Assembly (NCBI GenBank): GCA_020205615.1
Contig: CM035163.1
Location: 57,447,899 to 57,511,898 of the forward strand
Length of the DNA stretch: 64,000 nt
Direction of reading: 5' to 3'
Source of the DNA: Panax quinquefolius
Lineage: Eukaryota > Streptophyta > Magnoliopsida > Apiales > Araliaceae
The notes under the pieces are model-generated. The model made no database searches, was not told where the DNA came from, and was given only the letters and a program-made list of their open reading frames with translations. The position numbers and the translations under genes are program-made. This document shows, in pieces, positions 1-9,977 of the stretch; the stretch's first letter is position 1; every line of letters begins with the position of its first letter.

Positions 1-32
1 ACATAATTTGAGGCACTTTTAGTTGTTCTAAG

Positions 33-493
33 AATCGTTTAAGCAGAATGATGCCATCCGGGATGCTACCTTGAATATTTTGTCATGGTTGAACACATTT
101 TTTAAAGAACTAGACTTGTCAATTGAGAACTTGACTATGTCTGGAGATGAACCTTCTATCCAGATTTATCCCCAATATTTCTCCACGGAGTTTGTGTTAT
201 GCCCATCAGTTGATGATCATAGGCAGAGTATTAGAACTCGTGCTAGCAGATTGCTAGATTCTGACTGCTCGAGTCAACTAAATGTTATGATGGAAGATAC
301 AATATTGTCTATAAATAATGGTCATTGCTCTCGAGTTTCTTCATCCACGGGATTATTGGTATGCATTAGTTATAACATATGCTTGTTGGCAGACAGAGAT
401 TGCATAAAAGAAATTCTTGAAAGTAGTGAAAAGTTTGAGTTTGAGATAGGGGTTAGAGCTGTGGTTCCCCATCTTGAAGCAGCTGTTACATGA
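33..493 (+). pseudogene. HEN1: HEN1-like exon fragment, small-RNA 2'-O-methyltransferase
   Basis: Open frame from a plausible splice acceptor (pyrimidine-rich tract then AG at 31-32) to a stop just after the residues LEAAVT. The translation contains IRDATLNILSWLN near the start and LVCISYNICLLA, ESSEKFEFEIG and VVPHLEAAVT near the end. I recognise these as resembling the segment of plant HEN1 that precedes and enters its FKBP-like domain, upstream of the methyltransferase domain. HEN1 methylates the 3' ends of plant miRNA and siRNA duplexes. No methyltransferase motif is present in the window. Where the family normally continues, a stop follows at once; this looks like a small deletion or decay rather than a clean GT donor. 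Element A begins about 320 bp downstream, so this is either a gene with a transposon-filled intron or a pseudogene. The assignment is from memory of the family. Confidence 0.5.
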
Positions 494-804
494 GTAGTCT
501 TTAGGCAGGCAGAAGCCATTCACATTTGGATTTATTTAGGAGATTTTTTTGGGAAATTCATTACTTTTTTGCAAAAGATTTTTTAAAATAAAAATCTCAA
601 TATAATTTATGAGGGAGGGAATATATTTTTTAAGGGGCCGAATTAAACTTGGACCATGTGACATTTATGCACTTGCGAAAGTAATTTGACCATGTGACAT
701 TTGTGCTCATCTCAATTTCAGCAAAACATTAGTAGTACTACAGTAGTATTATTGCACTTTAGTAGGATACCTTATTAATTGTATTAGAAGGTGGAATCAG
801 AAAT
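494..804. other. Flank between HEN1-like exon and element A
   Basis: AT-rich sequence without a convincing reading frame. It could be intron or intergenic. A short direct repeat around ACCATGTGACATTT occurs near 652 and 688. The last five bases before element A (805-809) are its target-site duplication. Confidence 0.5.
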
Positions 805-809
805 CCTAT
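805..809. repeat. Target-site duplication of element A, left copy
   Basis: CCTAT immediately before the LTR terminus TGTGATG at 810. The same five bases follow the other LTR at 12470-12474. Confidence 0.9.
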
Positions 810-3301
810 TGTGATGCCCCCAAAATAGGTATACAACACCCATTCCGAGTAGCCAAATACATGGTACAGAAAGCAAACTACAACTTCAATAATACAATTG
901 TCGTGCAAAATAAAAACACAACACATATTTATAAGTTTAAATACAAATATTGTCTTCTAGACAATATCCACACCCAAATAAGTCCTCATTACAATTATTC
1001 ATACACTATTTTACAGAAATAGTGAGGACTGCTAAAACATCTTTCTAGAACCATCACTCCATACTCCGACTAGATCCTGTTATGTTCTCACCCCCTGACA
1101 AGAAAAATGGAACAAAAAGGAAAAGGGTGAGCTCAACTAGCCCAGTAAAGAATATTATGACTAACATAATATACAACAAATTATCATTAGTCTTCAACAG
1201 AAAAAAATCTAATAGAATATAATAGACAACAAGTTTTAGATCAACAAATGCAGCGGAAACAGCAATCCAGTAGATGAGTCACGTAGAGAATGAATTCTAC
1301 TATCTTCTAAGATTTAAAAGTTCATCATCAATATTTTATCCCTGTAACATCAATCTATATACATCTTTAATCAATATTCATCTTTGCACTACACGCCAAA
1401 GATATTCATTTGTATCACCAGTCGGTCATGTTCATATCAGCACTTGTTCATCTTTGCACTACGGGCCAAAGATATTCATCAGTTAATCATTCATCTTTGC
1501 ACTACAGACCAAAGATATTTAGTAATATCATCATTTAAGACTGAGGATGATGAAAAATATTTTAAAGGAAACGAATCCAGTGAGACAGAAAGACAAATAT
1601 TAGGGATTCGTTTATCCAAGATCAATAATACTCCATAATAACCAATTTTGAAGCAGGATTCAAAAATAAAGATCAAAACATGGATACAATCAAAGATAGT
1701 AACCATAATAGACATCTTGGACAAAAAGGAAAAAAATTATTTTTTGGTGAATAGTGCTGTATTCGTGAATAGTGCCGTATACATAAATAGTTCTGTATAC
1801 GTGAATAGTAACCCCGACACAAAAAGGTAGAAATTCCACAATAAAATCAATACCAATATTTCGGTATAATGATATTGAAAGAATAACATCATTAAGAAAA
1901 AATAACACCCCTTACCTCCAAATAATGGTACTTCTGATCGGAATATCGGATATAAAGCCGAAGGAAACTTGTACCAAACAACAATTCTCAAAGTATCAAA
2001 ATACTCATAAAAATACGCTCCATAATCTAGAGAGAAAGAAAACTTGTTCCTGGTGTGATTTTCAATTCTAATCTAAGCGCGTATTTATAGGAAAATGCTA
2101 GAATGCCATAAGAGAGTAAAATAATAGAATATTATTTTTTTCTTTTCTAACTTCCTACGCCACCCCTTTTGAACAATTAGGCAGCCTTCTTTGAACCAAA
2201 ATTAGCAGCCCTCATGTGTTAAAACAAAAGTGGGTCCCACCCAATTTTAATAAAAATTATTTTATTTTTCGAAACTTCAGTAATTCATAGAAAATAACCC
2301 GTTTATCAAAAAAATACGAATTTTATGTCCATTCCACACGAAATCGAATTCTCTACAACTTGTTAGCTTTGAGTTTTTCCAAATTCTAAACAAAAAATAT
2401 CTGAAATCCACAAACGGGTGATTTTTAATATCTCCCTTACGACAAAATACTGATAAAATACCTCAGCATTAATTCCTTCATTTGTAACCACATAAAATAA
2501 ATAAATCCATCATTTATATCCACATCAAATAAATATTTTCTTATCATATAAATTAATAATTAATTATTCACAAATAATATTACAGAATCTCAATTATGAA
2601 AACCAGGTAGATCCCAGGAAAGAGGGGGCTTTCCAATAAGGATTTCTCCTTACTGGCGCTCAATTAGGTGACCAAACCTCTCCTTGACAGAACTTTTTAG
2701 ACATTGCCAATAATGCTATCTAATAATATTATTCAAATAATATGAATTATTGATTTGATAACGGGGAATACTGTGTAGTGACAATTATTAAAACAACAAT
2801 AATATAAAATATCAACGTAGCAATTATTGAATCAATAAAATAAAATATTGAATAATAACTACTGTAACAATTATTGAGTAGTGCCTTCTTACGTACGAAT
2901 CAATAATTCAACAATACTGTGCAAAATCGTATGTTATTCTTTATGCAACCACGCCAGACATCGTATTTTAACCACGGGTATTCCAACGTTGTTAATTCAG
3001 TAATAATTACGTAGTTATTTATAAAAACTCTTACTTTGTCGTTTTCCTTCATCCAACCATTTTTTGTTATGGGGCTCACAAATGGTTGCGCCGTCGTACG
3101 AATATTCCCCGACAACAAGAATATTCTATGACCGAACGAATATTCCCCGACAATAATGAATATTTTATAACCACTTGCTTATTTTGAAAAATTTGCACAT
3201 TTCACCCATAACCAAAGTATTATATCAAATTAACACCTTATTAATTTAGAATAATGAATAGAGAAAATTTAATTTTATTTATAATAAGTTGGGGTCTTAC
3301 A
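810..3301 (-). repeat. Element A 3' LTR
   Basis: Matches 9978-12469 throughout by eye and has the same length (2492 bp). Plus-strand ends are TGTGATGCCCCC and GGGGTCTTACA. It contains a minus-strand TATA box (CTATAAATAC, 2081-2090), copies of a unit like CATCTTTGCACTACAGGCC (1378-1515) and an 18-bp unit GTGAATAGTGCCGTATAC repeated about four times (1748-1810). Short reading frames here are chance frames in LTR sequence. Confidence 0.93.
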
Positions 3302-3320
3302 ACCTCCCCTCCTTATAAAA
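3302..3320 (-). other. Polypurine tract of element A
   Basis: The minus strand reads AAGGAGGGGAGGT immediately before the LTR start TGTAAGACC. This is the plus-strand DNA priming site used in reverse transcription, and its position confirms orientation. Confidence 0.85.
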
Positions 3321-3339
3321 TTTCGTCCTCGAAATTGAC

Positions 3340-3957
3340 TTACGTACCTGGTGTTTCGAACTGGTGAGGGTACCCCGCTTTCATTTCCGATTCCAACTCC
3401 CAGGTCATTTCTTCAATAACATGGTTCCTCCACAAAACCTTAACTTGTGGTATAACCTTGATGCGTAGAACATGCTCTTTCCTATCCAAGATCTTAACAG
3501 GTACCTCCTCGTATGTTAAATCTTCGGCTATCTCGTCTGTTTCTAACTCAATAATGTGATTCGGGTCTTTCACATATTTACGAAGCATAGATATGTGAAA
3601 AATATTATGAATACGAGACATGTTTGGAGGTAATGCGAGTCTATAGGCCACATTTCTTATTCGGTCAAGAATCTCAAATGGACCAACAAATCTTGGATTG
3701 AGCTTTCCTCTCTTTCCAAATCTTGTAACTCTCTTCCATGGAGCAACACGTAACAATACATGATCCCCAATATTAAATTCCACGTCCTTTCGATGAAGTT
3801 CAGCATAACTCTTTTGTCGATCCTGTGAGGTTTGAATACGTTGTCGAATCATTTGAATTTTTTCTGTAGTCATGCGTACCAACTCTGGTCCCAACAAAGT
3901 TGCTTCACCCACCCTCGCCCCAAAGATACTAGAGAACGACACTTTCGTCCCATACAA
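3340..3957 (-). pseudogene. Element A integrase C-terminus plus chromodomain
   Basis: Open frame of 205 residues forming the end of the Pol polyprotein. Residues 86-110 carry the GPF/Y-type integrase module (RFVGPFEIL...YRLALPP), followed by the family's HNIFHISMLRKYV. Residues 149-200 form the chromodomain, with VKVLWRNHVIEEMTWE and a final YPHQF. In chromoviruses this module is thought to direct integration to particular chromatin. The frame opens inside integrase, so the ATG is not a real start; the DDE core upstream is frameshifted. It ends about 40 bp from the 3' LTR, the usual arrangement. Confidence 0.85.
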
Positions 3958-4812
3958 CGCTCAAATGGAGCCACGCCTATACTTGCTTGATAACTATTGT
4001 TGTAGGAGAATTCCACTGATGGTAAATAATTATCAACTCCTTTGAAGTCTATGACATGAGTCTTAATAGATCTTTAAGAGTTTGAATAGTCCTCTCGATT
4101 GTCCGTCCGTTTGAGGATGGTATCTTCGAATCAATCGTAAATCGCGCCCATAGCTTTCTGCAAGCTAACCCAAAATCTTGAAGTGAATCTTGGGTCACGA
4201 TCCAAAACTATGGATCTTGGCATGCCATACAATCTCACAATCTCATTCACGTCACATACTGAGCAAGGCGTTCAAGGAATAAGTCTCGTATATCGGCAAG
4301 AAATAAGCGAGACTTGGTTAATCTATCAATAATAACCCAAATCGCATCTATGCCTTGAGAAACTTTGGGAAGACACATGATTGAAATCTATGGTAATGTG
4401 TTCCCACTTTCATTTTGGAATCTCAGTGGTTCTGAATGGACCCTTTTGAACTTGATGCTCTGGTCTTTACATGTTGACAAAGTTAAACACCTCGAGATAA
4501 ACTCGCTATCTCTCTCTTCATATTGTTCCACCAAAATGTATGTCAAGATCATGATACATTTGGTACTCCCGAAATGGATTGCAAACCGTGTTGTGTGCCT
4601 CCATCGTGATTCTATGCTTCAAGTCGAATCGTTAGGAACGCTTGCAAGTCTCTAGAGTTGACTCAAAGTATTCCTTCTTCATCGATTCTTGCTTCTGGAA
4701 TAGCACCTTCTTGTACTTTCATCTTCATACGCATCAGCCCCAGGTCCGTAGCTTGAGCAGCTTTAACTTTATAGATTAAAGTTGGTTCTACTCGTATATT
4801 CGCCATCATCAC
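3958..4812 (-). pseudogene. Element A integrase core, decayed
   Basis: Between the chromodomain frame and the solo copia LTR, the minus strand matches element E's integrase region in nucleotides but is split among frames. The best piece is 4663-4812, homologous to E's stretch [15 protein letters not shown] through [14 protein letters not shown]. Small deletions and stops break the zinc-binding and catalytic regions. A plus-strand frame at 4365-4655 is the antisense shadow of this remnant. Confidence 0.75.
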
Positions 4813-4817
4813 ATGGG

Positions 4818-6691
4818 TGTTGTAATATTCATGAACGCAATCAAATTGCATAAAATAAGCGAAAGCGAAGAAAAATCAGAGTTTTAAAATTTTACAAACC
4901 ATATACCCGGATCACCCTTTATGCACAATTATTAATTAAACGAAAAAGAAAGAACAAGAATCATACCCTTGAAGATCCGAGCTTCCTCAGGTAGAAGTTC
5001 ACCTCCAATCCTTTTCACGTTCAACTTGAATCTACCGGGTTTGGTTCCTTCCTTTGATCAACGTTAGCCACCAAAGTGTTTGGCCTCTAGAGGTGATCCA
5101 CCAAGGAAGAAGACGAATTCAAGAAGATGGGTATTTGGCAAAACCCTAGTTTTTCTATCTCTCATAGAAAAGAACGTACTCTCCCAACTATTGGAATTAC
5201 GTATGTTGTAAAAGTCAACAACCCCTTCACCCATAATAAGACTCCTCTTATTTATAGATGTGGGCAACCCTCCTTAACAATTAAGAAATTGGGTTTTATT
5301 TAATTAATTAAATTATTTTAATTAATTAAGCTCCCTAATCTTATTAGGGATAATTAATTAAACTCTTTTAATTAATTTAACCTCATAATCTTATTAGGAA
5401 TATATGAGAGTACTTATATTAAATTAATTCCTAAACTCTTTTAGAAATTAAAATAATAATAATTGTAATAATATTAATAAGACTCCTCTTATTAATTTAT
5501 ATTTAATATTTCTAAAATATTAAATAATAAATATTAAGCTTTTTAATTTATTCTATCACCATAGATTAAATTAAATATACTTAACATATTATTACGATTA
5601 TGCCATTAACTTCTTAAATAATTATTCTTCCTTTTATGGTGTGACCCTTTAGGTTCTCCATATATAAACCAGGTTGTGAATAAATCAATTAGAACAATTT
5701 AATCTTATTTAAATAAATAAATTAAACTAATAATTTATTTAAATAAATAATATTTATTTTACAATAGGGATAAGCCTCCCTAGCGATCAACGACTTTCCA
5801 GATAATATAGATTTCAACAATAATCATAAAAGAACCTTTGAGAAAATAGTTACCGAAATGCAATTCAATCCTTCCACCATACAATGTCCCAATTAAATAT
5901 AAGACATGGAATTTCGTCAAGTCTTATTTTATTTAATTATATGTATTTCGACTCTTAAATGCACTAACTCCAAATAATACAAATTAGAAACTCCTTTCTA
6001 ATTTCATTTTGCCTCTGCCCGAGGACTCTTGAGTTGTCATTTATCGAATCACATAGGACATTTCTCTTCTTTTACTAGAAGCGGTAGATTCTTTATTGAT
6101 CATACATTATCTCCATGTATAACTCATTATACCCAAGCATACCCTTTGATATACCCTAAGGGTCTTAAGGAATAAGTCAAAGTATAACTCATCATACACA
6201 AGATACTATGATGATCTCAAGTCCAAGGATCACTTGTACTACTATCACTACAGGAATTCCTATTGATAGACATGTAAAACTCCATTAGGTATTCCTTAGC
6301 GAGCCACGTTCAGTGAACTTATTCTCTAATAAGCACCTACATACTTGCTTTAGTGTCTCAACACAAATGATCATGAGATTAATCATCCTCATCCAATGAG
6401 CAAGCAACGTATGTACCAATCTATCCGAATTCACTAATCCCCAATTTAGTAATCCAACAATTGGGAACTATTTTAGTTTTAACCTTTCTAAGAATTTAGA
6501 TCTCATTAGAATGATCATCATCATTATTCTAAAAGCATTGCTTAAAACTATGGGTTTATCACATATTATTAAATTGCATCATGTAGATAATTTAAAAGCC
6601 TTTAATACTTATTATTAATAAATGAATAAGATTATTACAAAGTATATGCTTTATCATCAAACATGATTGGCTTGTATGAATACTACTTTCA
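4818..6691 (-). mobile_element. Solo LTR of a Ty1/copia element inside element A pol
   Basis: A 1.87-kb segment interrupts the pol frame precisely. The left flank ends in ATGGG (4813-4817) and the right flank begins GTGGG (6692-6696), a 5-bp target duplication with one difference. Joining the flanks restores the order seen in uninterrupted element E. Ends are TGTTGTAATATTC and TACTACTTTCA. The same sequence recurs as the 3' LTR of copia element I at 58860-60708, which identifies it as an LTR. No internal region remains, so it is a solo LTR left by LTR-LTR recombination. A minus-strand TATA box CTATAAATAAG lies near 5247-5257. Confidence 0.88.
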
Positions 6692-6696
6692 GTGGG

Positions 6697-7425
6697 TCCC
6701 TGGAGTCTTTAATTCTACCTCCATCCTTTGCAAGTCATACAAAATGGGCCTTTGCGTTGACAATATCGCACTCGTAGTTGCATATGATCATCTACTCAAT
6801 TCGTCAGCTACTACGTTTGTTTTTCCTAGATGATATTGAATAGTGTGATCGTAATCTTTCAACAGCTCAATCCAACGTCGTTGCCGCATGTTGATTTCTT
6901 TTTGGGTGAATAAATATTTGAGGCTTTTATGGTCCGTATAAGTCTCCACTTTCTCCCCATACAAGTAGTGTCTCCAAATTTTCAACGCGAATACGACTGC
7001 TGCCAACTCCAGATCATGAGTAGGATAATTCCTCTCATATTCTTTGAGTTGTCACGAGGCACAGGCTATGACTTTCCCATGTTGCATGAGAACACATCCT
7101 AACCCTTTGCCTGAAGCATCGCTGTAGATAACAAATCTTCCAAACCAGATGGTATTGCTAGAACAGGTGCCAAAATGAGTCTCCTCTTGGTCTCTTGGAA
7201 ACTCTTCTCGCATTCCTCGCTCCATACGAATTTTGTATCTTTTTGAGTCAGCTGAGTTAACGGTGTAGCGATTCGAGAAAATCCTTCCACGAATCTCCGA
7301 TAATAACCAGCTAATCCCAGAAAGTTGCGTGCTTTGGCCACCGACTTGATTGCTTCTAACTTCAGTATTGCTTCAATCTTTCTTGGCGTCAACCGACACT
7401 CCATGTTTTGACACCACGTGCCCAA
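6697..7425 (-). pseudogene. Element A RT thumb and RNase H
   Basis: Two minus-strand frames (7425-7099 and 7006-6788) cover the RT thumb (NFLGLAGYYRRFVEGF, then LTQKDTKFVWSEECEKSF) and RNase H ([15 protein letters not shown], then VVADELSR). The D of YTDHKSL is retained. A frameshift around 7100 separates the two pieces. RNase H removes the RNA template during cDNA synthesis. The end of this block was originally continuous with the block left of the solo copia LTR. Confidence 0.85.
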
Positions 7426-8250
7426 GGAATGCTACTTCCTGAAGCCAGAACTCGCATTTCTTCAACTTGGCATAAAGCTTGTTTTCACGAAGCCTTTCAA
7501 GTATCAGCTTCAAATGGTGCTCATGATCTTCACGGCTTTTAGAATAGATGAGGATGTCATCAATAAAGACTACAACGAACTGATCTAAATATTCCTTGAA
7601 TACTCAGTTCATCATATCCATGAAAGCTGCAGGAGCATTAGTCAATCTAAAAGGCATGACTAAGAATTCATAATGTCCGCATTCGAAAGTTCAAGGTCTT
7701 TGGAATATCCTCAGTTTTAATCTTCAGCTAATGATATCCAGAACGAAGATCGATCTTTGAAAATAATTATGTTCCTTGTAACTGGTCAAATAGGTCATCA
7801 ATGCGAGGTAGCGGATACCTAATCTTGATGGTGACATGGTTCAATTCTCGGTAGTCAATACAAAGTCACATACTCCCATCTTTCTTCTTTACGAATAAAA
7901 TAGGAGCACCCCAAAGAGATGTACTAGGACGAATGAAACCGATGTCTAATAACACCTGTAGTTGGACTTTTAAATCCTGAAGTTCAATAGGAGCCATTCG
8001 ATATGGGGTTTTAGAAATGGGGTTTACAGAATTTGCTCAAGGTCGATAAAGATTTCAACTTCTCGCTCGGGGGTACTAGACGGGGAAGTTCTTTAGGAAA
8101 TACATCAGGAAATTCTCTAACAACAGAAATATTATTCAAATCCGACTTGTCTTTGTTCAAATCCATAACATGAGCTAAGAAAGCTTGACATCCATTTTTT
8201 AATAAACGAATAGCTTTTATGGCTCGATATGATGGTGATCGATTTTAGTG
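7426..8250 (-). pseudogene. Element A reverse transcriptase, frameshifted
   Basis: Minus-strand translation in shifting frames gives RT landmarks: a region like [14 protein letters not shown] near 7900, and [13 protein letters not shown] with the catalytic FIDD at 7556-7567. Then follow [12 protein letters not shown] and the start of the thumb. Stops and small indels prevent a continuous frame. The FIDD aspartates are intact here, unlike in element E. Confidence 0.8.
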
Positions 8251-8252
8251 GT

Positions 8253-8852
8253 TTAGTTGTTTGAATTGCAGTATGTGAGTTGGTTAGGAATATGAAAACT
8301 AACAACCTTACGAAAACAATCAATTTTGGCATGATGAGTAGTTAACCAATCAATCCCTAAAATCACATCAAATGCAAGTATCTTTAAAGAAATAAGATCA
8401 ACAAGTAATGTGATTGTGCCAACTTGGATCAAGCAAGATTTATAAACTGTAGATGTAACGAAGGTTTCACCCAACGGAGTTTCAACAGATAAGTCAAAGT
8501 TTAATTTCTCCGGAGTCAAGTTTAAACGTTGAGCACAAGTAGGAGAGATGAAAGAATGGGTACAACCAGTATCTAGTAAAGTATAAACTTCGCAAGAGTT
8601 TATGATTAGCTTACCCGTGATCACCTCGTTCGGGTTCCTCACATTTTGGCCAGTCACGACAAACGCTCTTCCAGGAACCGCTGATTTTGACTTATCCGGG
8701 ATAGCTTTTGGAGTCACCATCCTCGCTGAACTTGGTTTTGCTACAGAACACTCTCGGGCTATATGACCCTCCTTTCCATAGTTATAACATACCTTGGATT
8801 GTTGTGGGCAGTTTGGGCTAATATGTCTCTCTTTCCTGCATTTATAACACAC
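8253..8852 (-). pseudogene. Element A zinc knuckles and aspartic protease
   Basis: A 199-residue frame. Residues 2-15 form a CCHC knuckle ([14 protein letters not shown]). A second knuckle, [14 protein letters not shown], has its second Cys replaced by Tyr. The retroviral-type aspartic protease follows: [12 protein letters not shown] near residues 92-103 holds the catalytic DTG, and [12 protein letters not shown] near residue 165 is the conserved flap-to-C-terminal region. The protease would cleave the Gag-Pol polyprotein. Upstream gag overlaps in another frame (a frameshift); downstream RT is also out of frame. Confidence 0.85.
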
Positions 8853-9647
8853 GACCGGTGGTCATTTTCCTCCCTAAGCAACAGGTTGATCTTTGGTGTT
8901 CTTCTTGATGTCTTCCAGTCATTGTTGAATCTCCTCTTTTTGAAATTTCCACTAGACTCACCTCTTCTATTATCATGACCACGATTACCACTCGAGTGGT
9001 TACCGCTTTTGTCCGTATTCTTCCCTCCTCGTTGGTGTCACCAGTATGACCCTGGTTGTGATCCCTCGGTTGAGTATACTCATTATCTCGCTCTAATAAT
9101 TGAGCCCTGTTGACAACATCTGAATACAGAGAAAATTTATGAGAGATAAGGGAGTGATGAATCTCGGGTTTTAGACCACTCAGAAACATCCGCGTCATAC
9201 GTTCCTCATTTTCTACCAAATGAGGTGAAAACCTGGATAACTCCACAAACTTCGCCTCGTCTTCGAGACACCGTCGTGTTGTTGTTCGCTCACTAATAAA
9301 CTCTACCTCCTTCATACGAGCGAATACTTTCGTGAAAGTACTTGTCATTGAGCGCTTTCTAAAATCTTTCCCAAGACATGTTGAAAAGTTGGTGGTTGGT
9401 ACGCTTACATGATTCCCACCAAGATGTCGCCTCTCCACGAAAACCTTCTGTTCCTCCGTGCATCCCAAGACATCGAATATCTTGGTAATTTGCTTGATCC
9501 ACGTTTCCGCCTTAATCGGATAGGGCTTTCCCCAGAAATCTGGTGGTCCCAACTCCTTGAACTGCTTGGTTGTGACAGATCGCGCGTTGTTATCACTTCC
9601 ACCCGTGTTTTGTACACGAGTCTCCCTCGTCTGATCTGATTTTGCAT
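8842..9647 (-). pseudogene. Element A gag (retrotransposon capsid)
   Basis: Two overlapping frames (9647-9405, 9552-8842) give a plant Ty3/gypsy Gag: PPDFWGKPYPIKAETWIKQI, IFDVLGCTEEQKV, then EAKFVELSRFSPHLVENEER and MFLSGLKPEIHHSL. These match the usual capsid fold signatures (aeeWl..ie.if, f..LsRfaphlv, fl.GLrpei). A frameshift near 9420 disrupts the middle, including the usual A...WW segment. Zinc knuckles follow in the 8253-8852 frame. Confidence 0.82.
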
Positions 9648-9963
9648 GAACTACAAAAAGCTCCTAAACATTCCATCATTCATCGTTTGCTCGGTAGCGT
9701 TGTTTACAGGAGGAATACTGCCTTCATGTTGCACGTTCTCCTGGTTTGTGACTAAAGGTTGTTCCACAGTCTCATACACTCCATTGTTAACGTTCTCGTG
9801 ACCATTCTTAACATCGCCATAAAACAAGGGTTAATTAAACAAATTATCCCTATATTATGACCGACCAACAAATAAGCTTAGATAGGACACACTAGCGAAG
9901 GATTTACTCATCTCGCCCTCCTAGTTCTATTCCCCGATCTCCGCTTGTAAACCATATCCCTAA

Positions 9964-9975
9964 GCTTTGATACCA
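9964..9975 (-). other. Primer-binding site of element A
   Basis: The minus strand reads TGGTATCAAAGC two bases from the 5' LTR. It matches the plant initiator tRNA-Met complement TGGTATCAGAGC at 11 of 12 positions. Confidence 0.85.
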
Positions 9976-9977
9976 AT

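Noticed and set aside
1274..1991. Several short frames in both strands
   Set aside because: They lie in A's LTR, recur in part at 10546-11078 and are tandem-repeat products without family similarity.
4365..4655. 96-residue plus-strand frame
   Set aside because: Antisense of A's decayed integrase, which is recognisable on the minus strand.
9409..9639. 76-residue plus-strand frame
   Set aside because: Antisense of A's gag.
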